Shown: positions 43,800 to 55,842, counted from the first letter of the stretch. The stretch is 64,000 nucleotides of DNA from Prevotella sp. (GCA_023663025.1 JAMPIC010000002.1:152183-216182), one strand, 5' to 3'. Notes: generated by a model from the letters alone, not told the origin. A program made the numbers and translations.

Positions 43800-43828
43800 T
43801 ATATAATACATATCGGCACAAAAATCAA
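43800..43828 (-). promoter_or_regulatory. Probable promoter for the unrecognised gene
   Basis: On the minus strand TTGATT, 17 bases, TATATA, immediately ahead of the gene starting at 43777; the mRNA leader would be very short. Confidence 0.5.
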
Positions 43829-43889
43829 AAACTTTAGGAAAATTCCCGCTTTTCCGCAAAATTTTCCGTGAACCGTAATTGCCGCGCGG

Positions 43890-44570
43890 TTACTTCACAA
43901 TGTCCTCGATCCTGACATTGCTTCCCGCAAGACCCAGCGCGCTGTCGACGGGCAGAGAGAAGCATATTCCGCGGTTTTCGGTAAGTATCCCCGCCGCGTC
44001 CAGAATATTCTGCATGACACGTTCCCTGTCATCTTTGCCGACGACGATGAGCACAACGTCCTTTTCCGGCTGAATGGATATCCCGAGGAACTTCGCCGCT
44101 TCCTCGCCGCCCAGTCCCAGACCGTGCAGAAGCGTTCCTCCACGCGCTCCCGCGGCTTTGGAAGCCTCCTTGACCGCCTCGAAGCCGCCCCGGTTCACAA
44201 TGGTTATTATAAGCTCGTACTTAGTCTCGGACATCTCACTCCCAACCTCCGTTTCGGGTTTTGTACCGTTTACCGCAAACGCCGTCCCCGACGCGCCGCT
44301 TAAGGGTACCGTAAAAGCTATCCCCCTGCCCGCTTCGCTCAGGGACAGCTTTTTATTGAACGCGTCGTAAAGTCCCATGACCCGTCCGTTGGGGACGAAC
44401 GCCGCCGCAATCACCTTTTTGTTGTCGCCCAGCCCCAGATAGTCCAGCATAGCCGAATCCGCCGAGCCGTGTCCATGGAGCAGAAACCGGCAGGGCAGCT
44501 CCTCCGCCGAAAGGATATTCTGCACGTCCTGCGCGCGCCTGTAGTCCGCTATCAGAAACATTGCCTTCAC
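43890..44570 (-). CDS. Tandem PII-like regulatory protein
   Basis: A 226-residue protein made of two PII-like halves. The second is the clearer: IVNRGGFEAVKEASKAAGAR, GGTLLHGLGLGG and EKDVVLIVVGKDD. The first half has FLLHGHGSADSAMLDYLGLG in the matching place. PII proteins bind ATP/ADP and effectors and regulate membrane transporters by docking. The gene overlaps the end of the DUF1538 membrane protein gene by four bases (ATGA), so the two are almost certainly partners. A double-domain PII is uncommon, since the classical form is a trimer of single domains. Confidence 0.82.
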   Translation of the reverse strand: MKAMFLIADYRRAQDVQNILSAEELPCRFLLHGHGSADSAMLDYLGLGDNKKVIAAAFVPNGRVMGLYDAFNKKLSLSEAGRGIAFTVPLSGASGTAFAVNGTKPETEVGSEMSETKYELIITIVNRGGFEAVKEASKAAGARGGTLLHGLGLGGEEAAKFLGISIQPEKDVVLIVVGKDDRERVMQNILDAAGILTENRGICFSLPVDSALGLAGSNVRIEDIVK

Positions 44571-46129
44571 TTTCCGACGCTCCTCTCAAAATTATCCGTA
44601 AAGACCGCTCTGTCGCAGCTTTCGTCCAGCACGATGGGGAAAAGCCGTCCGCTTTCGGCAGTCTGCGGCTGCGGCTTGGTTCTGAACCTGCTGACAAGTC
44701 CCAGTATCTGGATAGTCAGCAGCGGAGTCATGGCGACCAAAGCAACTATTCCGAACGCGTCCGTGGAAATGTTCCCTCCACGCACCGAGCAAGCTCCCAT
44801 TGCAAGGGGGAGCAGGAACGTCGCCGTGAGAGGTCCCGAAGCCACGCCGCCCGCGTCGAACGCCACAGAGGTAAATATGGGCGGCACGAAAAGGCTGATG
44901 ATAAGCGCGAAAGCGTATCCCGGGATAAGAAACCATAAAACGGATATTCCCGTCAGCACCCGAAGCATTGATATCCCCACCGAGACCGCAACGCCCAGCG
45001 CAAGGCTTATTCCCAGCGAGCGTCCCGATATGCCGCCCTCGGTGATGGTCTCCACCTGCTGCTTGAGGACGTGTACCGCAGGCTCTGCGGACACGATAAA
45101 GTACCCTATCAGCATTCCTATCGGGACAAGCAGCCAGGATATCTTTCCGCCCGCGAGACTTTCCCCGATATGCTGACCCACGGGCATAAATCCCACGTTC
45201 GCCCCCGTCAGGAAAAGCACCAGTCCCGCATAGGTGAAGCCAAGTCCCACAAAAATTTTAAGCACGGTTTTAATATCGAGACGGAGGAAAAACAGGTCGA
45301 ACAGCAGGAAAAACGCCACCGTAGGCACGAACGCCGAAGCCACGTCCTTTATGTAATGGGGAAACGACCGCAGGAACTCGCCGAAAGCCTGCGAAACTGT
45401 ATCGTAACCCGCCGGGTGAGCAAGAACCTGCTCGGCAGTCTCCGTGCTGTTGAACGCGCCCAGAATAAGCACCGTAAGTATGGGACCAATGGAGCACATT
45501 GCCACCAGACCGAAGCTGTCCTCCGCAGAAGTCTTGTCGCCGCGGATAGAGGAAAGTCCCAGACCGAGAGCCATTATAAACGGCACAGTGATGGGACCCG
45601 TGGTAACTCCCCCCGAGTCGAAAGCCGCAGGGATAAAGCTTGTGTCGATGAGTGGCGAACAGGCGAAAATAAATATCAGCGCGTAAAAAACGATAAACAG
45701 CACAGATATCCTAATCTGCATAAAGATGCGCAGGAAAGCGAGCACAAGGAAAAGTCCTACGCCGACGCCCACCGCCCATATCATTATCTGCGCGTCCACA
45801 ATGGGGGTCTGCTCGGCAAGGACTTTCAGATCAGGCTCGGCGACGGTGACAAGCACTCCTATCAGAAAGCACACCGGCAGGATAAACGCAATGCTGCGGG
45901 ATTTGGTGAGCTGCGCGCCGACTTTTTCCCCAATGATTATCATTGACGTATCCGCGCCCAGCGTGAACATTCCTATGCCGACGATAAGGAAAACCGTCCC
46001 CACAAAAAAAGAGAAGAACATCTCGCCGCTCAGCGGGACTACCGTTACCGACAGCAGAAAAACCACCGCCGCCACGGGCAGCACAGCTCCGAGAGATTCC
46101 TTGATCTTTTCAACAAGGTTCTTTTGCAC
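44567..46129 (-). CDS. DUF1538 multi-pass membrane protein
   Basis: A 520-residue membrane protein with about 12-14 hydrophobic helices arranged as two similar halves. The repeated motif FDSGGVTTGPITVPFIMALG (first half) and FDAGGVASGPLTATFLLPLA (second half) supports an internal duplication, typical of transporters. DUF1538 proteins are often encoded with PII-like proteins and are thought to be transporters; the substrate is unknown to me. The start is a GTG at 46129 with AAAGGAGG upstream. A hairpin plus T-run lies only 37 bases before it, which suggests control by attenuation. Confidence 0.85.
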   Translation of the reverse strand: MQKNLVEKIKESLGAVLPVAAVVFLLSVTVVPLSGEMFFSFFVGTVFLIVGIGMFTLGADTSMIIIGEKVGAQLTKSRSIAFILPVCFLIGVLVTVAEPDLKVLAEQTPIVDAQIMIWAVGVGVGLFLVLAFLRIFMQIRISVLFIVFYALIFIFACSPLIDTSFIPAAFDSGGVTTGPITVPFIMALGLGLSSIRGDKTSAEDSFGLVAMCSIGPILTVLILGAFNSTETAEQVLAHPAGYDTVSQAFGEFLRSFPHYIKDVASAFVPTVAFFLLFDLFFLRLDIKTVLKIFVGLGFTYAGLVLFLTGANVGFMPVGQHIGESLAGGKISWLLVPIGMLIGYFIVSAEPAVHVLKQQVETITEGGISGRSLGISLALGVAVSVGISMLRVLTGISVLWFLIPGYAFALIISLFVPPIFTSVAFDAGGVASGPLTATFLLPLAMGACSVRGGNISTDAFGIVALVAMTPLLTIQILGLVSRFRTKPQPQTAESGRLFPIVLDESCDRAVFTDNFERSVGK

Positions 46130-46165
46130 GGGACGTCCTCCTTTTCCGATAATTCGCGAATATAC

Positions 46166-46250
46166 AAAAAATCCGCACGTCTGTCTGCGGACAACTCCAA
46201 AAAGGCAAGCCGATTTTGCTGTTTCCGCCTTAGAGGACGTATTTCAGCAT
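46166..46250 (-). promoter_or_regulatory. Attenuator-like leader before the DUF1538/PII pair
   Basis: On the minus strand, in order: a ribosome site (AAGGGAAG), a six-codon frame MLKYVL with stop (46250-46230), a weak hairpin (AAGGC/GCCTT then TTTT), and a clear terminator (TCCGCA/TGCGGA then TTTTTT, 46191-46166), followed 37 bases later by the DUF1538 start. The peptide frame and the two hairpins resemble a transcription attenuator. No known riboswitch consensus was recognised. Confidence 0.5.
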
Positions 46251-46299
46251 ACCGCTTCCCTTATTTGAAATCATTGTCATAGTAACAGCGCACGGCTTT

Positions 46300-46563
46300 T
46301 TACTTGTGCTGCGGTTTGGAGCTTACCATAGAAATGGCTTTTGTTATTGCCACGTCAATATCTATCGTATTCTGATATTTGGTAGTATCGAGCCTGCTGA
46401 ACAGTTCGCCCTTGTGGGAATTTACATACTTGGGTCTGAGTTCGTTGAGAGAAAGCGCCATCATGTCATCAATACACTTATCGCACTTGCAGCAGTCATG
46501 ACCTTGAAGAAGAAATTCCAGACGCTCCCTTACGATACTCTCCATAACATTAACAACAGCCAT
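46300..46563 (-). CDS. comFB: ComFB-family late competence protein
   Basis: An 87-residue ComFB protein: VMESIVRERLEFLLQGHDCC, KCDKCIDDMMALSLNELRPKYV and the helical C-terminus. The cysteine group HDCCKCDKC probably binds zinc. The ATG at 46563 is chosen because AAAGGA lies eight bases upstream; the ATG at 46572 is too close to that site. ComFB lies in the comF operon of B. subtilis; relatives have been reported to bind cyclic dinucleotides, which would fit the HD-GYP and GGDEF genes in this window, though I cannot test that. Here it is the last gene of the secA run. Confidence 0.85.
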   Translation of the reverse strand: MAVVNVMESIVRERLEFLLQGHDCCKCDKCIDDMMALSLNELRPKYVNSHKGELFSRLDTTKYQNTIDIDVAITKAISMVSSKPQHK

Positions 46564-46604
46564 TGCAAACATCCTTTCTATACCGTCAGAATCCGCAGCC
46601 TATA

Positions 46605-47780
46605 TTAAAGTCCGCCGTTTCTGCTGATAATTTCAATGCACATTCTTCCGTTGTGATACGGACATTTCCACGGGTTCACCATGCTGACCGTCTGCATCGG
46701 ACTGCCGTCAAAGTCAACCTCTCCCCACCATTCGGAGCCGCCGCGCTTATCCGTCTGTTTTGTTTCTATCCAATCGAAAACCGTATCGGCGGCTTCGAGA
46801 AACTTTTTGTCCCCGCCCTGCTGATAGGCGTTCACAAAGCCCACCACGCTTTCCGCCTGTACCCACCAGATGCGCTTTTTGTCGATCTTGTCGTTTTCGC
46901 GCTCGTTGTTGACCGCTCCGTTTTCAAACGCGATACTGTAAATATTTTCCGCTATACGCAGATTTATGAACCGCCATTTCGCCATGAAACGTCTGTCCCC
47001 GATGACCTCGCAGGCTCTGTCTATGAGCCAGGAGGCTTCGATATCGTGACCGTAGGAATGTATATCCCCTATCTCGTTCATTTCGCGGTCGAAGAAAACC
47101 CGCAGACGGTTTCCCTCGCTGTTGAAGATTTTGTCCTCCGTTATCTGCAAAAGGAACAGCAGACGTTCCTCGATGTGTGCGCTCTCGCCGCCGTCGCAGG
47201 CTTCCAGAAGCACCGTGTAGGCTTCGATAAGGTGCAGGACGGTGTTCATGGTTTTGTCCGCCATAAGACCGTTTTCCGAAAGCGCGTCATTGGGAATGAT
47301 CTTCCAGTCCTCGGACATTGCTTCAAGGTAAGCCACGTCGTCCCTGCACTTGTCCTCCACTGTGCGGAAAAGCTCCGTCGCAAGGTCGAAAGCGGATTTG
47401 TCCCCCGAAGCGAGGAAATATGTTGAAAGCGCGTATATGGCAAACGCCTGATTGTAGGTATGCTTCATTGTATCGGCGGGCTTGCCGTCGTAAGTCATCA
47501 TCCACCAAACGCCGCCGTTGACCGTATCAACGCATTTTTTCAGGAACTCATAAGCGTGCTTCGCGTTATCCAGCAGGTACTCGTCTCCCAGCGTTCTGTA
47601 GCACGAGGAATAGAACCACAGTATCCGCGAAGTGAGTATCACGCCCTTGTCGGCGGTTTTGTTCACTTGCAGATCGTTGTCTACAAAACCGTAAAACCCG
47701 CCGTTTTCGTCGTCGCGGAGCTTGTTCCAGAAAGGCAGTATCCGCTCCGTAAGTTCTTTTCTGCATTTGTCAGCCAGCAT
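46605..47780 (-). CDS. Cellobiose 2-epimerase (AGE family)
   Basis: A 391-residue member of the N-acylglucosamine 2-epimerase family. It matches from memory, in long stretches, the cellobiose 2-epimerase of Ruminococcus albus: PFWNKLRDDENGGFYG, DKGVILTSRILWFYS, GKPADTMKHTYN, GDIHSYGHDIEASWL, IWWVQAESVVGFVNAYQ and PWKCPYHNGRMC. The catalytic histidines of the (alpha/alpha)6 barrel lie in SYGHDIEA and in PYHNGRM. It converts cellobiose to glucosyl-mannose, which mannosylglucose phosphorylase can then use, so the organism probably degrades beta-glucan or mannan. That phosphorylase is not in the window. Confidence 0.92.
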   Translation of the reverse strand: MLADKCRKELTERILPFWNKLRDDENGGFYGFVDNDLQVNKTADKGVILTSRILWFYSSCYRTLGDEYLLDNAKHAYEFLKKCVDTVNGGVWWMMTYDGKPADTMKHTYNQAFAIYALSTYFLASGDKSAFDLATELFRTVEDKCRDDVAYLEAMSEDWKIIPNDALSENGLMADKTMNTVLHLIEAYTVLLEACDGGESAHIEERLLFLLQITEDKIFNSEGNRLRVFFDREMNEIGDIHSYGHDIEASWLIDRACEVIGDRRFMAKWRFINLRIAENIYSIAFENGAVNNERENDKIDKKRIWWVQAESVVGFVNAYQQGGDKKFLEAADTVFDWIETKQTDKRGGSEWWGEVDFDGSPMQTVSMVNPWKCPYHNGRMCIEIISRNGGL

Positions 47781-47806
47781 ACAAAATCTTCCTTTTCAGA
47801 TAATAT

Positions 47807-49093
47807 TTACCTATCGCCGAATTTATTCATGACAAGCCCCGTTATAAGCTTGGGGTAGAAATATGTGGACTTTTGGGGCATTTTTTCCGAAGCCGCCGCC
47901 ACGTCCCTTATCTCGGAAACCTTGGTGGGGTTCAGGATAAAGGAGCAGTCCGCGCCGTCCATGTCCACCGCCCAAAGAGCCTCCTCGCGGGAACGGGTGT
48001 AGCTCAGATTTTTCTGATTTGCCATATTTTCCTTGTCGACGCCGAAAATCCTTTCCAGCACAAGGCTGTGCAGAACGGTCACGTCCAGACCGCAGTAAGC
48101 CTCCGACATACCGGGAAGCAGCCTCTTAACGGCGTTTTCGTCCTTCAGCGTCATGACGTAGCACTTTCCCGCGCCCGCGTACATAGCAAAGGTTTTTCCG
48201 CCCTCGTCGTAAGCCTTGTTGAGAGCCGCCTGCATACGTCCCTCGTCGGGAGCCTGTGCGATATCAAAGTAATGTCCGCACTCCTCAAGTACGGTATCAA
48301 TATGAAACCCGGCAAGTCCCCGCACTATCCTGTGCGTGGGGAAAACCACCAATCCGGGATTTTCCATATTGACCAGCATCATCATCACATAGCCGCTTTG
48401 GTCGCCGGGAACGGCTTTCCCCGCGGCGCAAAGGCTCTTGTGGAAATTCAGAGCCGTCTCGTAGCGGTGGTGACCGTCGGCGATATAGAGCTTTTTATCG
48501 GCGAAAGCCGCCGTAAGCTTCCCGATTATTTCCTTGTCGGAAATTCTCCACATTCTGTGAACGGTTCCGTCCCCGTCCGTGACTTCCGCGTCGGGTGCGC
48601 CTTTCGAGCAGCCGTCCACCGTACCGCAGACCGAATTGTCCCCGTCGCTGTAGAGGGAATATATCATGCTGAAATTGCAGAAAGTCTCGCTCATAAGGTC
48701 GAACCTGTCCTGCTTAGCCTTTGAAAGCGTCTCCTCGTGGGGAAGAACTATCCCCCGGTCAAAATCCGTCAGCCTTACAAGGGAAACGAACCCTTTCAGC
48801 GAACGCCTTGCGCCGTTTGCGGTGAACAGCATTTCGTAGACGTACAGGCTGTCCTCCTCATCGCGGGCAAGGATATTCCCGTCAAGCCAGCGTTCAAGGA
48901 CGTCTCCCGCGTTTTTGTAACGTTCCCCGCCGCCCTCGGGAAGCTCCAGCCTTATAACATTGCGGGGATTTTTAGCAAGATAGCTTTCCCGCTGACTGTC
49001 GGAAATTATATCGTAAGGCGGACACACCAGCGAGTTCGGCTCTCCCGCCGCCTCGGTGTACCTTATACCCTTGAAAGCCTTTATTTCAGCCAT
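47807..49093 (-). CDS. DUF1015 family protein
   Basis: A 428-residue DUF1015 protein with the family start IKAFKGIRYTEAAGEPNSLV and CPPYDIISDSQR, then RGIVLPHEETLSKAKQDRFD and the strongly conserved IADGHHRYETALNFH. The family is widespread in anaerobes and often lies near serine or amino-acid metabolism genes; the biochemical role is not established as far as I know. It starts 19 bases after the secA stop and is followed by the epimerase 26 bases on. Confidence 0.88.
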   Translation of the reverse strand: MAEIKAFKGIRYTEAAGEPNSLVCPPYDIISDSQRESYLAKNPRNVIRLELPEGGGERYKNAGDVLERWLDGNILARDEEDSLYVYEMLFTANGARRSLKGFVSLVRLTDFDRGIVLPHEETLSKAKQDRFDLMSETFCNFSMIYSLYSDGDNSVCGTVDGCSKGAPDAEVTDGDGTVHRMWRISDKEIIGKLTAAFADKKLYIADGHHRYETALNFHKSLCAAGKAVPGDQSGYVMMMLVNMENPGLVVFPTHRIVRGLAGFHIDTVLEECGHYFDIAQAPDEGRMQAALNKAYDEGGKTFAMYAGAGKCYVMTLKDENAVKRLLPGMSEAYCGLDVTVLHSLVLERIFGVDKENMANQKNLSYTRSREEALWAVDMDGADCSFILNPTKVSEIRDVAAASEKMPQKSTYFYPKLITGLVMNKFGDR

Positions 49094-49112
49094 TTTCGGA
49101 CTCTCCTCCCGG

Positions 49113-51857
<2,745 letters not shown>

Positions 51858-51945
51858 TAATTAATTCCACCTTTATTTTAAAGCATCTGCGTTATTTTAA
51901 ACCTAAAAACGCGCCAAAACCGCACATACGGCATGATATGTAATA

Positions 51946-51974
51946 ATTATACTCCAAAAAAATAAATTTGTCAA
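51946..51974 (-). promoter_or_regulatory. Consensus promoter of secA
   Basis: On the minus strand TTGACA, 17 bases, TATAAT, about 90 bases before the secA ATG. Confidence 0.85.
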
Positions 51975-52016
51975 CGTTTTTTCACAACTAATATAATAAT
52001 CGGGGAATAAATTGTC

Positions 52017-52045
52017 TTGACTTTCAACGGGAATTGGGTTAAACT
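52017..52045 (+). promoter_or_regulatory. Promoter of the zinc-ribbon repeat protein gene
   Basis: TTGACT, 17 bases, TAAACT on the plus strand, 39 bases before the ATG; divergent from secA. Confidence 0.65.
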
Positions 52046-52084
52046 TAAAATATCTTTTGAAGGTCTGTTCTCGGAGGTGAGCCG

Positions 52085-53599
52085 ATGCGCTGCGGATACT
52101 GCGGACAAAAAATGAGAGATACAGCCAAATTCTGCCCGTACTGCGGAAAGGAAAACGTCGGGAACGGCTCCGAATTTGCGGGAAAGTTTGACAGTAAGGA
52201 CGGATTTTTCATCGTAAAATCTCAGGAAATTTTTTCCGAAAGGAAAAAAAACGGAACAGTACGTCCCCGTAAGCCGCTGAAACCCCGCATTGCCGCCGCA
52301 GCGGCTTCGCTGTGTGTTATCGCGGTCTGCGCGGCGGCTTATATCGCAGTAAGGCTCGCCGCGCCCGCAATAAACTACTCCAATGCGGAAAAGCTTTTCG
52401 CGGAAGGCAGCCACGCAGAAGCCGAGGAGGTTTTCGCCAAGCTGGGCGATTACAAGGACAGCAGGGAGTACGTCCTCAGATGCCGGTACGGCGTCGCCTC
52501 CGGACTTATGGAGGACGGACTTTACCCCGAGGCGGCGGACGCTTTCACGGCTCTCGACGGCTATGCCGACTCAAATCTCCGCGCAGCGGAATGCATGCTC
52601 AAGCTTGCGGACGATTACGCCGACAGCGGAAATCTCCGGTCGGCAGCTTCGGTCTACGCTGCCGCGGGAAAACCCGAGCTTGCGAGACTTGCCGCAAAGC
52701 GCAGAGCGGCGGCTCTTGCAGAAAACGGGGACTATTTCGCCGCTGCCGAGGTTTCCGAAAAATACGGCGACACGGAAGCCGCCCTTGAATACCGCTACAC
52801 GGGCGCATCCAAGGCAAGGAACGGCGGCGATCTGCTGACTGCCGCCGAAAATTTTTACTATGTCGGAGCATACAGGGACGCCCCGGTGCAGGCGGACAAA
52901 TGCGCATACGAATACTGCCTGTCCGAATATGAGAAAAACGGCGCGTCGGATTGGATCGTCAGGGGCTTTTATTTTCTCGGGGACTACTTGGATTCGCGCG
53001 AGATGTTCACCGAGACCGCCTACGCCTACGGCAAAAAGTGCCTTGAAGAGGAAAACTATCCTGCGGCGGCGGCAATGTTCAGAAATACGGGCTCATACGA
53101 GGATTCGCAGGCTCTGCTGTATGAGACGAGGTACGCGCTGGGCAACTCGCTGGCGGAAACCGATCCCGCTTCGGCGCGGTCAGTGTTCGCGCTGCTGAGC
53201 ACATATCTTGACAGCTCCGAAAAGAAAAAAGCCGCAGCGGAAACGCTTGCCGCCAAAGAACCGGCGGACGGAGAACCGTATGAAGCCGAAAGCTGGTACG
53301 CGGACGGATACACTTCCACGGAGGACTATTTTACCGTTGTGTTCGCCAAAAGCGACGTCCTGCACGTTTCCTGCACGGCGGGCACTGACGCCATTTCCCC
53401 GCCCGTTACCCTTACGCTCACGCTCCGGGACAGCGCGGGAAACGAAGTCTCCGCGGACTGCGAAAACGTCCGCAACAGCGGGTCTTTCAGCGGCAGCTTT
53501 TCGCTGTCCTCGGCTGCGCCCGGCGAGGCGGAGATCGTTATTTCCCGCAAGGACAGCGGCTCGGTGCTGAGAACAATGCCCATAACCATTGCGGATTAG
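52085..53599 (+). CDS. Zinc-ribbon membrane protein with tetratricopeptide-like repeats
   Basis: A 504-residue protein. A zinc ribbon opens it (RCGYCGQKMRDTAKFCPYCG), a membrane helix lies near 78-100 (AAAAASLCVIAVCAAAYIAV), and outside follow about eight helical-hairpin repeats of the form LGDYKDSREYVLRC and LDGYADSNLRAAEC. The C-terminal 100 residues look like a beta domain (DVLHVSCTAGTDAISPPVTL). This zinc-ribbon/membrane/repeat build is common and unexplained in clostridia. GGAGG lies eight bases before the ATG. It probably scaffolds other proteins at the surface. Confidence 0.78.
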   Translation: MRCGYCGQKMRDTAKFCPYCGKENVGNGSEFAGKFDSKDGFFIVKSQEIFSERKKNGTVRPRKPLKPRIAAAAASLCVIAVCAAAYIAVRLAAPAINYSNAEKLFAEGSHAEAEEVFAKLGDYKDSREYVLRCRYGVASGLMEDGLYPEAADAFTALDGYADSNLRAAECMLKLADDYADSGNLRSAASVYAAAGKPELARLAAKRRAAALAENGDYFAAAEVSEKYGDTEAALEYRYTGASKARNGGDLLTAAENFYYVGAYRDAPVQADKCAYEYCLSEYEKNGASDWIVRGFYFLGDYLDSREMFTETAYAYGKKCLEEENYPAAAAMFRNTGSYEDSQALLYETRYALGNSLAETDPASARSVFALLSTYLDSSEKKKAAAETLAAKEPADGEPYEAESWYADGYTSTEDYFTVVFAKSDVLHVSCTAGTDAISPPVTLTLTLRDSAGNEVSADCENVRNSGSFSGSFSLSSAAPGEAEIVISRKDSGSVLRTMPITIAD

Positions 53600-53748
53600 C
53601 TTCATAACGGGAAATTGCTTTGAACGGCGCGGATACGGTATGCGTTTGAGCAGGTTCAATCATTAATTTTTTATTGCCGTTCTGTTAAATAATTTGCCAC
53701 TCAACGCCTTATTTGTTTAATATATATAAATATTTCGGGAAAAGTTTG

Positions 53749-53799
53749 TACAATTTTTTAAAATTGTATGATGACAAAATCACGGGAATATGTTAAAAT
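53749..53799 (+). promoter_or_regulatory. Promoter with upstream palindrome for the GGDEF gene
   Basis: TACAATTTT and AAAATTGTA (53749-53768, two-base centre) form a perfect palindrome just before ATGACA (53771), 17 bases, TAAAAT (53794-53799). The palindrome is a likely regulator site upstream of the -35 box. Confidence 0.55.
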
Positions 53800-53846
53800 A
53801 TTATTAAGGCTGAAACGCCGGAATAATATTTTCGGAGGGTATCGTT

Positions 53847-55784
53847 TTGCGTAAATTCAGAAAACTTTTAGGCGTTATAATCGCTCAGTCCGACGCCCCC
53901 TATCAGTCAAAGCTTCTCGAGGGTATCCTTAAACAGGCGTTTGAGCTTAACTACGACGTCGCCGTCTTTTCCACATTTAATAAAGATAAGCTTTCCGACG
54001 CTTGGCACGAGGGCGACGCAAATATATTTTCAATGATAAACTACTCCGTACTCGACGGCATTATTTTCGTGCCCGACACGCTCCAGGTCGGCGGCATTGC
54101 CGAACGCACCGAAAAGGAAATTAAAAAGAAATTCGGCAGACCCGTGGTATCGGTGGACATTGCCACGGAGGGCTTCAATAACATTTTCACCGACGACGTT
54201 CAGAACGTCAAAATGCTGATATCCCACCTGATCGAGGTACATAAGCTAACCGACATAGCCTTTATGACCGGTATCAAGGGACACCCCCATTCCACAAACC
54301 GTCTCACCGGCTACTACGAGGCGATGATAGAACACGGTCTGCCCATTGACAGAAGCCGCGTGTTTTACGGCGATTTCTGGTACAACAAGGGCGAGGAGGT
54401 CGTTCAGACCCTTTTGGACGACGAACGTCCCATGCCGCAGGCTATCGCGTGCGCAAACGATACCATGGCGATAAGCGTATGCGAGGCTCTGAAAGCCCAC
54501 GGACTGCGCGTTCCCGAGGACGTCGCCGTTACGGGCTATGACTCCATCGAGGCGGGCATAAACTACGTCCCCGCCATAACCTCCTCGGACGTTCCCGCCG
54601 GAAACACGGGCATACGCGCGGTAAGGTTCATTCACAGCCTTATCGGCGGCACAAAGTTCAAGGACGAACCGTGCGGCGCGGAAATAAGCGTCGCCAAAAG
54701 CTGCGGCTGCTCGGTAAATATCGCCGAAAAAATGCGCGTCAAAAGCAAAAGCTGGCGGGACAGCGACCTTTACGGCGATTTCGATTCCACCTACAATTTT
54801 ATGCTCGAAGCTCTCATATCCGAAAAGGACTACGAAAAATATATAGGCACTCTCGGCTGGTACACCCACCAGATAGGCGAGTTCGACCACTTCTACCTGT
54901 GCGTATGCGATAACTGGGACAATCCCGGCGAGACGGATCAAAATCCCGATTACCTGAAAAAAGGCTACACAAAAAAGATGCTTCTTCCGCTGCACAAGCA
55001 CGCGGGAAGCAACTATGTGGATCTTGACCGTTCCTTTGACCTTTCGGAAATGCTCCCCGCGCTTTATGAAAGACGTCCCGCGCCGACCGCGTTTTATTTC
55101 GGTCCGCTGCATTTCAACGACAGGTGCTTCGGCTATTCTGCGATCTCTTTCGGCAGAGAAACCGTCTCCTATACGCACACCTACCGCAAATGGATGCGCT
55201 ATGTGTGCGCCTCGTTCGAGAGCCTGCGGCGGCAGAGAAACCTCCAGTACCTGTACAGCAAAATGGAGGACAACGCCGTTACCGACCTGCTCACGGGCAT
55301 TTATAACAGAAACGGCTTCAATCTCTACGCCGGGCAAAGCCTGTCCGATGCGAAGAAAAAGGACGGCTTCTTTACCCTTATCCTCGGCGATATGAATAAC
55401 CTGAAATACGTCAACGACACTTTCGGTCACGTCGAGGGCGACTTCGCGATAAAATCCGTGGCGGACGCTTTCAGGCACGCCTACAGCGCGGATTTCTGCT
55501 ACAGGATCGGCGGAGACGAGTTCCTTATCGTTACGGGCGATATTTCCTCCCGGGAGGAAATCGACAGCGTCTGCGGGAAAATACAGGAACATCTCAGGAA
55601 TATAAACGATACCGCTAACAAGCCGTATTCCACAAGCGTAAGTCTGGGCGTTTACTTTGACAAGGCTTCGGCGCTGGATAACGTGGAGCAGGCTGTCTCT
55701 GCGGCGGACAAGAAAATGTTTGAGGAAAAAGAAAGATACAAGCGCGAGGAGGGCTTCAGCTACAGGACTTGTCACAAAATGTGA
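53847..55784 (+). CDS. Sugar-binding-like sensor fused to GGDEF diguanylate cyclase
   Basis: A 645-residue protein with no helix-turn-helix and no membrane segment. Residues 1 to about 290 are a LacI/periplasmic-binding type domain (LLGVIIAQSDAPYQSKLLEG, ACANDTMAISVCEALKAHGL, VAVTGYDSIEAG). A middle region of about 190 residues follows, and the C-terminal GGDEF domain contains DLLTGIYNRNGF and the intact active site RIGGDEFLIV. It should make cyclic di-GMP in response to a cytoplasmic ligand, perhaps a sugar. The start is TTG with GGAGGG upstream. Fusion of a repressor-type sensor to a cyclase, without DNA binding, is unusual. Confidence 0.87.
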   Translation: MRKFRKLLGVIIAQSDAPYQSKLLEGILKQAFELNYDVAVFSTFNKDKLSDAWHEGDANIFSMINYSVLDGIIFVPDTLQVGGIAERTEKEIKKKFGRPVVSVDIATEGFNNIFTDDVQNVKMLISHLIEVHKLTDIAFMTGIKGHPHSTNRLTGYYEAMIEHGLPIDRSRVFYGDFWYNKGEEVVQTLLDDERPMPQAIACANDTMAISVCEALKAHGLRVPEDVAVTGYDSIEAGINYVPAITSSDVPAGNTGIRAVRFIHSLIGGTKFKDEPCGAEISVAKSCGCSVNIAEKMRVKSKSWRDSDLYGDFDSTYNFMLEALISEKDYEKYIGTLGWYTHQIGEFDHFYLCVCDNWDNPGETDQNPDYLKKGYTKKMLLPLHKHAGSNYVDLDRSFDLSEMLPALYERRPAPTAFYFGPLHFNDRCFGYSAISFGRETVSYTHTYRKWMRYVCASFESLRRQRNLQYLYSKMEDNAVTDLLTGIYNRNGFNLYAGQSLSDAKKKDGFFTLILGDMNNLKYVNDTFGHVEGDFAIKSVADAFRHAYSADFCYRIGGDEFLIVTGDISSREEIDSVCGKIQEHLRNINDTANKPYSTSVSLGVYFDKASALDNVEQAVSAADKKMFEEKERYKREEGFSYRTCHKM

Positions 55785-55842
55785 TTATGCCCATAACGCG
55801 GGAGCTTGGATTGTGCAAAATCAACAAAAATAAAAAATACGC

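Noticed and set aside
54246..55775. A 509-codon frame antisense to the GGDEF gene
   Set aside because: The plus strand encodes clear sensor and GGDEF motifs; the antisense frame has none.
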